Below, in pieces: positions 1 to 6,079 of a stretch of DNA of 10,537 nt. This DNA comes from Bdellovibrionales bacterium (GTDB taxonomy: Bacteria > Bdellovibrionota > Bdellovibrionia > Bdellovibrionales > UBA1609). Positions within the stretch are counted from its first letter, which is position 1. Every line of letters begins with the position of its first letter. Location of the stretch: NCBI GenBank assembly GCA_020435025.1, contig JAGRAG010000157.1, positions 1-10,537 on the forward strand, in the 5' to 3' direction. The notes beneath the pieces are model-generated. The model saw only the letters and a program-made list of their open reading frames with translations. It did not search any database and was not told the origin of the DNA. Position numbers and translations under genes: made by a program.

Positions 1-609
1 AAGGGAACAAGCTCCTTCGTTTTCTTTCCGGCATTTTTGATAGAGATCCCTAAAGGTTTTATACGACCACATTTCAGGATTTTTTTTAGGAGAGTAGGCA
101 TCATACAAAACAAGATTGGCCAAATGGGATTCCAAAGCGATCTTATCCGTGAAACTGCCCTTTCTTAAGTACCACTCGATATCGGGACCTTGCCAATGAT
201 GCTTTTCTAAAAGAGTCGAAAAGGCTTCGCCAAAAGGGATCAACTCCGGAAAGTGATCTAGGTGTTTAAGCGTGAATTTCATTAGGCGCAGATCGATTTC
301 AAAACTCACTAGACACAAAGAAGCTTTGCAGCCCTTGGCCTTTTCTTCTTGAAACGCAGTTAAAATAGCTGCGGCATTGGCTCCCGCTCCGAGTCCTACA
401 TCAAAAACGGTAAAGAATCTTTGCTGCGAAGAAAACGGTTCCCAAAGACGCCGCCGAAACTGTGTCTGGTCGACATATAGTATATTTGCTTCTTTCCATG
501 GTCCCACCGGATTGTGCATGATTTCGTTAACCACATTGTTGCGAATCGAGGTGGCCCCTAAAGTGGTTTTTACAATCTCAAAAAGAGGGGGCGCTGCCGG
601 GGGTGACAC
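1..609 (-). CDS. mnmD: MnmC/MnmD-type tRNA methyltransferase, partial (C-terminus beyond window)
   Basis: About 203 codons are visible before the left edge of the window cuts the gene. The product resembles the SAM-dependent methyltransferase domain (DUF752 / Methyltransf_30) that finishes the 5-methylaminomethyl group on wobble uridine 34 of certain tRNAs. Visible landmarks are an N-terminal FEIVKTTLGATSIRNN stretch, then MHNPVGPWKEANILYVDQ, the SAM-binding glycine loop FDVGLGAGANAA, an acidic FEIDLRLMKF strand and the family-typical YDAYSPKKNPEMW near residue 180. The start chosen is GTG at 609: an in-frame TGA lies just upstream at 627-625, and AGAGAG precedes the GTG. No ATG precedes the conserved part. 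Whether the protein stops after the methyltransferase domain (MnmD) or continues into an FAD oxidase domain (bifunctional MnmC) cannot be seen. Family assignment is fairly sure; the symbol is less so. Confidence 0.8.
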   Translation of the reverse strand, partial: MSPPAAPPLFEIVKTTLGATSIRNNVVNEIMHNPVGPWKEANILYVDQTQFRRRLWEPFSSQQRFFTVFDVGLGAGANAAAILTAFQEEKAKGCKASLCLVSFEIDLRLMKFTLKHLDHFPELIPFGEAFSTLLEKHHWQGPDIEWYLRKGSFTDKIALESHLANLVLYDAYSPKKNPEMWSYKTFRDLYQKCRKENEGACSL

Positions 610-614
610 AACAC

Positions 615-665
615 TTACTCTCTGTCAGTGGGATGGATTAAAATTTGAAAGACCTCATCAAGCAT
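615..665 (-). CDS. possible 16-residue leader ORF ahead of the mnmD-like gene
   Basis: A short frame reads MLDEVFQILIHPTDRE and ends at TAA 617-615, five bases before the GTG start of the methyltransferase gene. A GAAGGA Shine-Dalgarno-like site sits six bases upstream of its ATG, which is better than the site in front of the GTG. The same frame stays open upstream to about 707, adding a protein-like CEIAFLLDYEGRT, but no ATG, GTG or well-placed TTG opens that longer version. It may be a leader peptide that couples translation into the next gene, a decayed gene remnant, or chance. I do not recognise it. Confidence 0.25.
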   Translation of the reverse strand: MLDEVFQILIHPTDRE

Positions 666-740
666 GGTTCGTCCTTCATAGTCCAAAAGAAAGGCAATTT
701 CGCATTTTCAACAGAACAGCGACCAGCAAGGGAGATCTCA

Positions 741-2639
741 TTAAAAGATCTTTTCCAAAGTAACCGTTTGTTCGTTTTCTAAATAAGAAGCATCTCTTAC
801 AGACGTCGGCATGATAACCCCTTCTGTATGTTTTCCAGTATAGGCTTTCACATGCAAGGATCGCAACCCTCCGAGCCACCAACGACTGTCTTCCATGTAG
901 ATCATATCGCCGTCTTCGGCTTTTAATTCCTCCATAACGTTTTTAGGAAGAGAAATGGTCTCACTAGGAAGCGTATCATCTAGGTGATACACAAGCTCTC
1001 GAACTTTTTTTCCAGGAACGTGATTGGGCGTTCCACCTTTATAAGCCGCCATAGATTGGTCTAAGGTTTGAATCGTTAGACCCATAGTTTGTTCTTCAGA
1101 GGCGGGAGCAGTTACTAACGTAACGATGTAACCAATGATAGCTGTGACTACCATTCCAAAAAGGGCTCGCATGTAGATGTAGACTCCGTTCACGGGTCCG
1201 CCCACAAATTTAGCAAGGGGATCAATCCATTCAGGATTAAACACTGTAATCACTGTTAAAATACTTCCTGTGATCATGGAAACACAAGCGGCTGTTGCGT
1301 TAAACCTTTTCCAAAAGGCACCCATAAAAATAGTCGTAACAATGGAAGGTATAATGATCATAATCCCTTTGTAGTGAAGAGACATTAAGCTTCCTTTTTG
1401 CATATAAAAAAGTGGTACGAGGGAAAGACCAATCGCTGTAGCGATAATAGAAGCATAACGAGCTGCCTTTAGATAGTGCTCGTCATCCGCGTCTTTTTTA
1501 ATTAAGGGTTTATAGATGTCATAGATCCCGATAGCGGCACAGGCATTGATTAAAGTATCAATTGTGCTCATCAATGCTGCCATCAAAGCAGCAATCACAA
1601 AACCAAAAACCCAATGATTTTGTTTAACAGTGATCCAGCAAACGATTAGGAATGTATGAAAGGAGTTACTAACGTCAATAAAATCATATCCTGGAATGGC
1701 ACCACCAATGTCTGCTTGCTTCATTACAAGTGATTTGCCAATCCAACCAACAGCTCCGACGATGACAGCGGAAACGGGAAGTGTAAACATCACGTTACAA
1801 ATAACCGCTTTACGACAATCTGCCATGCTTTTAATAGTAAGGTATCTCATGATAAAGCCCTGGTTCATAAAAGTGAAAGCGATACTTCCCGCCAGTGCCT
1901 CACCCCAAAACAGTCCCGCGGTATTAAATTTTGGATTTTCTGTTAAATGGGTAAAGGGGAGTCGATGAGTGATTGGCAAATAGGCCCAAAATTCATCAAA
2001 GCCACCAAGTGCCCAAATACCAGCAAGAATGGCAATTCCGCCAGCAATATAAAGCATCACCCCTTGAAAGAGATCTGTAAAAATAACGGCCGTTTGTCCA
2101 CCGAATGTGACATAAGCCCCTAAAAATATGGTGACAAGTGGAACAGTATAAAGAGGATTGATTCCAAACATTCCTCGCATTGCTACGCCGATAGTAAATA
2201 GGTTATAACCGATATAGAAAAACATGTAGGCCATTATAATTGTAAGGGCTATATAGCGAGCGGTGGAGTTGAATCGACGCTCAAAGTACTCGGGAATGGA
2301 CTTCACACGAGCAAAATAAACAATTGGAAGCCAGCCGAACATAAAAAACGGAACGATAAACCAATCGTTCATATAGGTCAGGCCGCTACTCATGCCGGTG
2401 TTAAATCCCTGTTCTGAGTATTTTAAATAACTGTAGGATCCAATTCCCGTGGCAATCATACTGGCTGCGGGTAACCACCAAGCAAAACGCTGACCACTGT
2501 AAAAGAAATCATTAATGTTCGCATTAAATCGAGCGAAGTAGCCACCAAATAAAGTGATGGCCGCAACATAGACAACGACAACAATGGCAATAGCAATCAT
2601 CGCTTGATTACTCAGGTCGATACTAAATTCGGGAGCCAT
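741..2639 (-). CDS. sodium:solute symporter family (SSS) transporter with soluble C-terminal tail
   Basis: This 632-residue inner-membrane protein has the SGLT-like fold of sodium-coupled solute symporters. Hydrophobic segments are spread from about residue 12 to 510. Family landmarks are FFYSGQRFAWWLPAASMIATGIGSYS (split here as residues 45-60 and 61-70), the IPEYFERRFN motif at 115-124, the GGQTAVIFTDLFQG segment at 180-193 and AALMAALMSTIDTLINA at about 350-366. In this superfamily that last Ser/Thr-rich helix helps form the sodium site. The substrate cannot be read from sequence; sugars, amino acids and organic acids are all carried by this family. Residues from about 515 to 632 are not hydrophobic and form an extra cytosolic domain. 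The ATG overlaps the stop of the upstream small membrane protein by one base and has a near-perfect Shine-Dalgarno site, so the two are one translational unit. Family membership is secure. Confidence 0.93.
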   Translation of the reverse strand: MAPEFSIDLSNQAMIAIAIVVVVYVAAITLFGGYFARFNANINDFFYSGQRFAWWLPAASMIATGIGSYSYLKYSEQGFNTGMSSGLTYMNDWFIVPFFMFGWLPIVYFARVKSIPEYFERRFNSTARYIALTIIMAYMFFYIGYNLFTIGVAMRGMFGINPLYTVPLVTIFLGAYVTFGGQTAVIFTDLFQGVMLYIAGGIAILAGIWALGGFDEFWAYLPITHRLPFTHLTENPKFNTAGLFWGEALAGSIAFTFMNQGFIMRYLTIKSMADCRKAVICNVMFTLPVSAVIVGAVGWIGKSLVMKQADIGGAIPGYDFIDVSNSFHTFLIVCWITVKQNHWVFGFVIAALMAALMSTIDTLINACAAIGIYDIYKPLIKKDADDEHYLKAARYASIIATAIGLSLVPLFYMQKGSLMSLHYKGIMIIIPSIVTTIFMGAFWKRFNATAACVSMITGSILTVITVFNPEWIDPLAKFVGGPVNGVYIYMRALFGMVVTAIIGYIVTLVTAPASEEQTMGLTIQTLDQSMAAYKGGTPNHVPGKKVRELVYHLDDTLPSETISLPKNVMEELKAEDGDMIYMEDSRWWLGGLRSLHVKAYTGKHTEGVIMPTSVRDASYLENEQTVTLEKIF

Positions 2640-2938
2640 TAAAGACCTCCTTTAACGGGCATATAAAGAGCTAGATAAATCCAAATGGCGTGAAAAGAAG
2701 CAAAGGCGACAAATCCACCAAGAAGTATATTAAACCAAAATGTGTCACGCCCTCTTCCGAGTTGACAGGATTTGGTTTTAAGAATTAGTAGGATCCCGCA
2801 GAAAAAAAACACAAAGCCAAAGCCATACATGTAAAGGTAACTTGTCCAGGGGTTTTCTTCTCCAAGCCAACCGACGATGAGACGGGGGTAGGAATAGATC
2901 AATGCGAGCAGTGGCACGAGATAAGCGAACACCTTCAT
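2639..2938 (-). CDS. small 3-helix membrane protein, probable symporter partner
   Basis: This 99-residue protein is almost wholly hydrophobic, with three likely membrane helices at about residues 2-24, 31-54 and 66-93, separated by short polar stretches (GEENPW, KTKSCQLGRGRD). The stop codon TAA shares a base with the ATG of the symporter gene (TAATG overlap), which argues for a stoichiometric or assembly relationship. Some sodium:solute symporters are known to pair with small membrane subunits (for example the DUF4212 type), but this protein has three helices and I do not recognise the DUF4212 pattern, so it is at most an analogue. The ATG at 2938 has AGGAG eight bases upstream, within a short palindrome. 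A promoter candidate is at 2971-2999. That this is a real gene is well supported; the function is inference from position. Confidence 0.8.
   Translation of the reverse strand: MKVFAYLVPLLALIYSYPRLIVGWLGEENPWTSYLYMYGFGFVFFFCGILLILKTKSCQLGRGRDTFWFNILLGGFVAFASFHAIWIYLALYMPVKGGL
2645..2652 (-). promoter_or_regulatory. strong Shine-Dalgarno site of the symporter gene
   Basis: The sequence AAGGAGGT lies five bases before the symporter ATG at 2639 and is inside the last codons (Lys-Gly-Gly) of the upstream small membrane protein gene. It is almost a perfect anti-16S match and fixes the symporter start. The placement inside the upstream reading frame suggests translational coupling. Confidence 0.85.
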
Positions 2939-2940
2939 TT

Positions 2941-2953
2941 ACAGGACTCCTGT
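2941..2953 (-). promoter_or_regulatory. 13-base palindrome enclosing the Shine-Dalgarno site of the small membrane protein
   Basis: On the coding strand ACAGGAGTCCTGT is a perfect inverted repeat apart from its central base. It can fold as a five-pair stem (ACAGG with CCTGT) with an AGT loop, two bases before the ATG. The AGGAG ribosome-binding site lies partly in the stem. This could damp translation of the transport operon or act as a DNA operator; the stem is short, so it could also be chance. Confidence 0.35.
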
Positions 2954-2970
2954 TTATTTCTTGAAGGTCT

Positions 2971-2999
2971 TGCATATCAAATGGGCGGCGCGGCAACAA
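2971..2999 (-). promoter_or_regulatory. candidate promoter for the small membrane protein-symporter operon
   Basis: On the minus strand TTGTTG (2999-2994) is followed by a 17-base spacer and TATGCA (2976-2971), the latter preceded by TGA as an extended -10. The predicted start of transcription is near 2964, giving a leader of about 26 bases. It lies just after the end of the 3035-3523 gene, where an operon promoter would be expected. Each hexamer matches consensus at only three positions, so this is a weak call. Confidence 0.35.
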
Positions 3000-3034
3000 G
3001 TGAATTACAGAATATGTTTCGTTTCAGTGACGTA

Positions 3035-3523
3035 TTATTGACAGGTTGTATAGGCCACAACAACCGAGTTGGGTCGAATGGCAGAACTCACTTCGTTTTC
3101 TTTTTTGAACTTTTCCAGGTTGGAATGAGCGGCAATTGACATTTCACTAATGATTTTACCATCTTCAGTCTCTTTGATGTGCTCGGCAAGAGACCCTTTA
3201 GAAGCGACAAGCGAGTTTGGCTGGACTTTATAGGATGTAAAAAGCTGCGCGCCATAGTTGAAAATCACCTTTGGTTTTGGCGATTTTTTAAACTCATAAA
3301 AATTATCTCTTTGGTAGGTTTGAAGCTTGGAGCGAACTCCATAAAGTTTGCAGGTCCATTTTGATTTCTTTAAAAGGTGCTTCAGAGTCGGCACGTGACC
3401 CTTTTGAAAGTTCTCTTGTAATTGAGAGATGGTTTGATGGTTGACGGACTCAAGTGTGGCGCTCGAGGCCACTCGTGGAAAGGTAAACAAGAAAACTAAA
3501 AATCCAAACATTGCCAACTTCAA
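3035..3523 (-). CDS. exported protein of unknown function, probable TTG start
   Basis: I do not recognise this protein. With a TTG start at 3523 it is 162 residues: MKLAMFGFLVFLFTFPRVA followed by a Ser-Ser-Ala region, a clean signal peptide with likely cleavage near residue 21-22. The mature part is Lys-rich and mixed in character, with only two cysteines (58 and 161), which could form one disulphide joining the middle to the C-terminus. TTG is preferred because GAGGAG sits six bases before it and because a longer version from ATG at 3622 would begin upstream of a consensus TATAAT at 3589-3584 and place a polar, Cys-containing segment before the signal peptide. An ATG four codons later (3511) is the conservative alternative. 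It appears to be a single-gene transcript in the periplasm or outside the cell. Confidence 0.65.
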   Translation of the reverse strand: MKLAMFGFLVFLFTFPRVASSATLESVNHQTISQLQENFQKGHVPTLKHLLKKSKWTCKLYGVRSKLQTYQRDNFYEFKKSPKPKVIFNYGAQLFTSYKVQPNSLVASKGSLAEHIKETEDGKIISEMSIAAHSNLEKFKKENEVSSAIRPNSVVVAYTTCQ

Positions 3524-3583
3524 CAAACGCTCCTCAGTCAGATCACACCCACAGAAGAGCAAAGGAGAAGCCATGTTGGAAAC

Positions 3584-3612
3584 ATTATAACTATTTAAAA
3601 TAACAAGATAAA
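3584..3612 (-). promoter_or_regulatory. promoter of the 3035-3523 exported-protein gene
   Basis: The minus strand carries a perfect -10 hexamer TATAAT (3589-3584), a 17-base spacer and a weak -35 TTTATC (3612-3607). Transcription would start near 3577, leaving a leader of about 54 bases that contains the GAGGAG site of the TTG start. The position rules against the upstream ATG at 3622. Confidence 0.55.
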
Positions 3613-3749
3613 GCGGGACCAAGAAAATTATTCCCAGTAAGAATTTCAGTTGGCAGAAATCGAGGGCTTAAATTGGTCAGTTTGAAAAGCGAATAAAACA
3701 TTCTTCCGCAATCTAAGGGTGCTGTTTGTGTAAAATTCAGGCTATGAGA

Positions 3750-4154
3750 TCAAGGGCAGGCATTTGGTGACTTTAGCCACTCCAGTAAAATCCGGTGCAG
3801 TTGAGAGCCCTCCTGGAGATTGCAGGCCGGACCACAGAAACGATTGTCTAAACTGGTTTCCAGCAGACTTCCTGAGGATACCGTTTTGGCCCAAAAATAC
3901 GAGCTATTCACATTTCCGCTCGCAAAGGCCGGCGGTGCAATCCCGCCCGTATCGTGGCAGGTCGCGCATTGGGGAACAAAATAGGCTTCGTGAAGAAAAG
4001 CAAAGCCATCGGGTCCACAACCTTTAACACTTTCAAATTCAAGGTCTTGTCCTACTTGAAGGTCGCCTCCAATATCAGAGCAATTTTGGTAGGGAATCGT
4101 AAGCAACAATAAAAATGCACCGAAAAAGAAAACACGTATTCTCTGAGAGCTCAT
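3750..4154 (-). CDS. Cys-rich mono-heme c-type cytochrome-like lipoprotein
   Basis: This 134-residue protein starts with a basic, then hydrophobic signal sequence (RIRVFFFGAFLLLLTIPYQNC) whose Cys25 is a probable lipid-attachment site in an atypical Tyr-Gln-Asn-Cys lipobox. A single heme c motif, Cys63-Ala-Thr-Cys66-His67, lies in a CATCHDTGGIAPPAF context typical of periplasmic cytochrome c domains. There is no methionine after residue 1, so the usual Met sixth ligand is absent; His120 is the only later histidine. Four further cysteines (46, 107, 111, 133) could form two disulphides. The protein would be anchored in the envelope and bind one heme; electron carrier, sensor or peroxidase-like roles are all open. 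No Shine-Dalgarno site precedes the ATG, and a -10-like element ends seven bases upstream. No operon partner is evident. Confidence 0.75.
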   Translation of the reverse strand: MSSQRIRVFFFGAFLLLLTIPYQNCSDIGGDLQVGQDLEFESVKGCGPDGFAFLHEAYFVPQCATCHDTGGIAPPAFASGNVNSSYFWAKTVSSGSLLETSLDNRFCGPACNLQEGSQLHRILLEWLKSPNACP

Positions 4155-4160
4155 ATTTCA

Positions 4161-4189
4161 ATAGTATTTGCATTTTTCGTAAAAGAGAA
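4161..4189 (-). promoter_or_regulatory. candidate promoter giving a leaderless transcript for the heme lipoprotein
   Basis: TTCTCT (4189-4184), a 17-base spacer and TACTAT (4166-4161, four of six matches to TATAAT) precede the ATG at 4154. A normal -10 to start distance puts transcription at the A of the ATG. The lack of a Shine-Dalgarno site is consistent with this. The -35 match is poor. Confidence 0.35.
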
Positions 4190-4267
4190 TAATCAAGGTT
4201 ATTAAATCTTAGGTCGTCGTATCCATTTGAGACACACGAATTTATAGGTCTTTATGAGTGAGGTAGA

Positions 4268-4900
4268 ATGAGCCAACTTGACTCCATAGTGTTTGATTTA
4301 GGCAACGTTTTAATTAGCTGGGATCCAAGAAATCTGTATAAAAAAATTTTTAAAGAATCAGAAGAAATGGAGTACTTTTTAACCCACGTTTGTTCGCAGT
4401 CTTGGAATCACACGCTCGATGGTGGTCGAGATTGGAATTTGGCAATTGCAGATAAAGTAAAAGAATTTCCCAAGTATGAATCAGAAATTCGTGCCTACAA
4501 AGACCGATGGCCTGAAATGTTAGATGGCGAAATCGTAGAGGTAGTCAGGGTGCTAAGAAAACTGAGCGCCGTTGAGTCGATACAATTGTTCGCAATTACA
4601 AATTGGGCCCATGAAACTTGGCCAATAGCGCAAGACAAATTTTCTTTTCTGAAGTTATTCAAAGACATCGTGGTTTCCGGAATTGAAGGAGTCTGCAAGC
4701 CAGAACCACAGATCTTTGAGTTACTGCTTGAAAGGAATCAACTACAAGCGCATCAGTGTGTTTTTATAGATGACTCGTTTCCAAACGTTATAAGGGCGAG
4801 GGAGTTAGGATTTCACTCTCACCATTTTTTAGATCCGGACTCACTTAAAATTTGGTTAAAGGACTGCGGTTTCCTGATACCCGTGGAAAACGACGATTAG
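4268..4900 (+). CDS. HAD-superfamily (subfamily IA) phosphatase-like hydrolase
   Basis: This 210-residue cytosolic protein carries the four HAD motifs in order. Motif I is FDLGNVL with nucleophile Asp10. Motif II is AITNW with Thr111. Motif III is Lys144 in CKPEPQIF, and motif IV is FIDDS with Asp168 and Asp169. The region between about residues 16 and 90 is a helical cap of the IA type. The position two after the nucleophile is Gly rather than the general acid/base Asp, as in the YihX-like DxGNV group, so catalytic details may differ from classic phosphatases. Likely substrates are small sugar or nucleotide phosphates, but none can be named. The ATG is preceded by GTGAGGT about four bases away. 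It is transcribed divergently from the heme lipoprotein, with 113 bases between the two starts, and no convincing promoter could be settled on there. Confidence 0.9.
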   Translation: MSQLDSIVFDLGNVLISWDPRNLYKKIFKESEEMEYFLTHVCSQSWNHTLDGGRDWNLAIADKVKEFPKYESEIRAYKDRWPEMLDGEIVEVVRVLRKLSAVESIQLFAITNWAHETWPIAQDKFSFLKLFKDIVVSGIEGVCKPEPQIFELLLERNQLQAHQCVFIDDSFPNVIRARELGFHSHHFLDPDSLKIWLKDCGFLIPVENDD

Positions 4901-4956
4901 TAATGAATTGAGAATATTCTTAATGGCGTTAATGTGCCTGAGTTCTTTAACTTTTG

Positions 4957-4965
4957 TGGTATGAT
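4957..4965 (+). promoter_or_regulatory. extended -10 promoter for the triplicated exported protein
   Basis: TGG directly followed by TATGAT (five of six matches) forms an extended -10 element. No good -35 is present (CTGAGT is the best candidate), which is acceptable for this promoter class. Transcription would begin near 4972, leaving only about 13 bases before the ATG at 4985 and no Shine-Dalgarno site. Confidence 0.5.
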
Positions 4966-4984
4966 TTTTGATTAACTATCAAAC

Positions 4985-6070
4985 ATGAGATCCAAATACG
5001 GGTTGAGAACTAAATTATTTATGTTGAGTGTCTATTTTTTAGTCACTCCCGTCCACGGATTGGCTTCTCAATGCGTAAAAGCCACTGAAGGGGCGAAAAG
5101 CCGGTTGAGCGCCCTTTTACTAGATGCAAGGACCTTGCAACGCCTCAACTACATTTCAATGGAAAGCTTTAAAGAAACTGTTGAGGAGCTTGTTAAGCAA
5201 TCTGAAAACCACTCAGTTGAAGGGTCAGAAAATATATATGCCTTTCAAATCTTTTATCAACGGCAAAGATTGATTACAAGAACTGTCGATCCCAATGAGA
5301 GAGCCGCTCAGGTCAACGAAGCAATGGATACTTGGTATAAGAATCACAGACCAAGGATCACCCCGAGATTTTTAGAACAAACTATTGACCCACTATTAAA
5401 TGTTGAGTTCGTGAGCCCTCTAAAGTCTGCAACGGGGTTATCGCTTCTAGCAGATGCAAAAATTTTAAAACGCCTAAAAATGATATCTGTAGAGGACTAT
5501 ATGATTACGGAGTCGTCAATTTCTCATATGAGGGGAGAGTCGTCGGTCGGTGATACGACTGTCGTGGTAGCAAAAGAAATCATTAAGAGTAGATATAAAT
5601 TAGTTCACCCAATCGGAAACCTAAGATACGCAGAAGGAGCTGTCGATCGAGCTTATCGTGCATGGTTAGAAGCGGGCTCACCGGCTATGGTCCCCAAGGT
5701 CATTGAAGGAATAATAGATCGTCAATTAAGTCCTGCTTTGTTTACACCAAAGTTTAATCCGAAGTATTGGGAGATGAAGGAAGATGTTACGGTTCTGATG
5801 CGAATGGGTTTGTTAAGGGAGATAGATTTAGACTCGATTCGCGAGAGGATCATAAATGAGCGGCCAGAGGCAACGAAGAGAGAGATTTTAGCGAATTTAG
5901 CCTATGCTGTATTTAAAAACCGAATTCAATTGTTGAATATAGAGATAAGTCCTGAGAAAAGGAAACAGATTTTATCCGGAGTACTTCAAAGGTGGCGTCA
6001 GTTAGGACGACCGAGGTTGACTTCTGTTGTGATGAAACAAGTTTTTGATCCATTGATGTATCCGGAATAG
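4985..6070 (+). CDS. exported protein made of three divergent copies of a ~105-residue unit
   Basis: I do not recognise this 361-residue protein. It opens with a signal peptide (basic MRSKYGLRTK, hydrophobic LFMLSVYFLV, likely cleavage after HGLA near residue 27) and would be exported. The rest divides into three units at about residues 39-142, 149-252 and 260-361. Each unit begins with LLxDAxxLxRLxxIS-like sequence, has a charged middle with an Arg/Lys-rich IxxxRxxL segment, then A(M/Y)xxWxxxGxP-like sequence, and closes with xxExxIDPLL or FDPLM. Unit 2 fits unit 1 closely (LLADAKILKRLKMIS against LLLDARTLQRLNYIS); unit 3 is more diverged. The units look mostly helical. ATG at 4985 has no Shine-Dalgarno site; an in-frame ATG at residue 13 is a weaker alternative because it would remove the basic end of the signal peptide. 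The 116-residue gene follows after nine bases, so they are probably co-transcribed. Confidence 0.8.
   Translation: MRSKYGLRTKLFMLSVYFLVTPVHGLASQCVKATEGAKSRLSALLLDARTLQRLNYISMESFKETVEELVKQSENHSVEGSENIYAFQIFYQRQRLITRTVDPNERAAQVNEAMDTWYKNHRPRITPRFLEQTIDPLLNVEFVSPLKSATGLSLLADAKILKRLKMISVEDYMITESSISHMRGESSVGDTTVVVAKEIIKSRYKLVHPIGNLRYAEGAVDRAYRAWLEAGSPAMVPKVIEGIIDRQLSPALFTPKFNPKYWEMKEDVTVLMRMGLLREIDLDSIRERIINERPEATKREILANLAYAVFKNRIQLLNIEISPEKRKQILSGVLQRWRQLGRPRLTSVVMKQVFDPLMYPE
5099..6067 (+). repeat. protein-level tandem triplication within the exported protein
   Basis: Three tandem units lie at about 5099-5410, 5429-5740 and 5765-6067. The similarity is visible in the translation (shared DA..L.RL..IS, A...W...G.P, E..IDPLL landmarks at the same spacing) and is not evident at the DNA level, so the duplication is old. 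Edges are approximate. Confidence 0.7.
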
Positions 6071-6079
6071 GAGAAATAA

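Noticed and set aside
741..760. AGATCT repeats at the end of the symporter gene as a terminator
   Set aside because: The six-pair stem lacks GC strength and a downstream T run.
377..763. Plus-strand open frame of 128 codons
   Set aside because: It is antisense to the methyltransferase, whose minus-strand frame carries clear SAM-binding and MnmC-type motifs; the plus product is low-quality and Arg/Thr/Ser-rich.
2778..2999. Minus-strand frame MLPRRPFDMQDLQ
   Set aside because: It overlaps the hydrophobic 99-residue protein in another frame and covers the promoter and Shine-Dalgarno region; composition is unlike a real protein.
3524..3622. Longer N-terminus of the exported protein from ATG 3622
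   Set aside because: It starts upstream of the TATAAT promoter and puts a polar Cys-containing stretch before the signal peptide; the TTG at 3523 has a far better ribosome-binding site.
4227..4255. TTGAGA-17-CTTTAT as promoter of the HAD gene
   Set aside because: The -10 is poor, and the predicted start at about 4262 would cut off part of the Shine-Dalgarno site that clearly serves the ATG at 4268.
4911..4920. Perfect palindrome AGAATATTCT just after the HAD gene, as a terminator
   Set aside because: It has no loop, no GC stem and no T run; ten-base AT-rich palindromes are common by chance.
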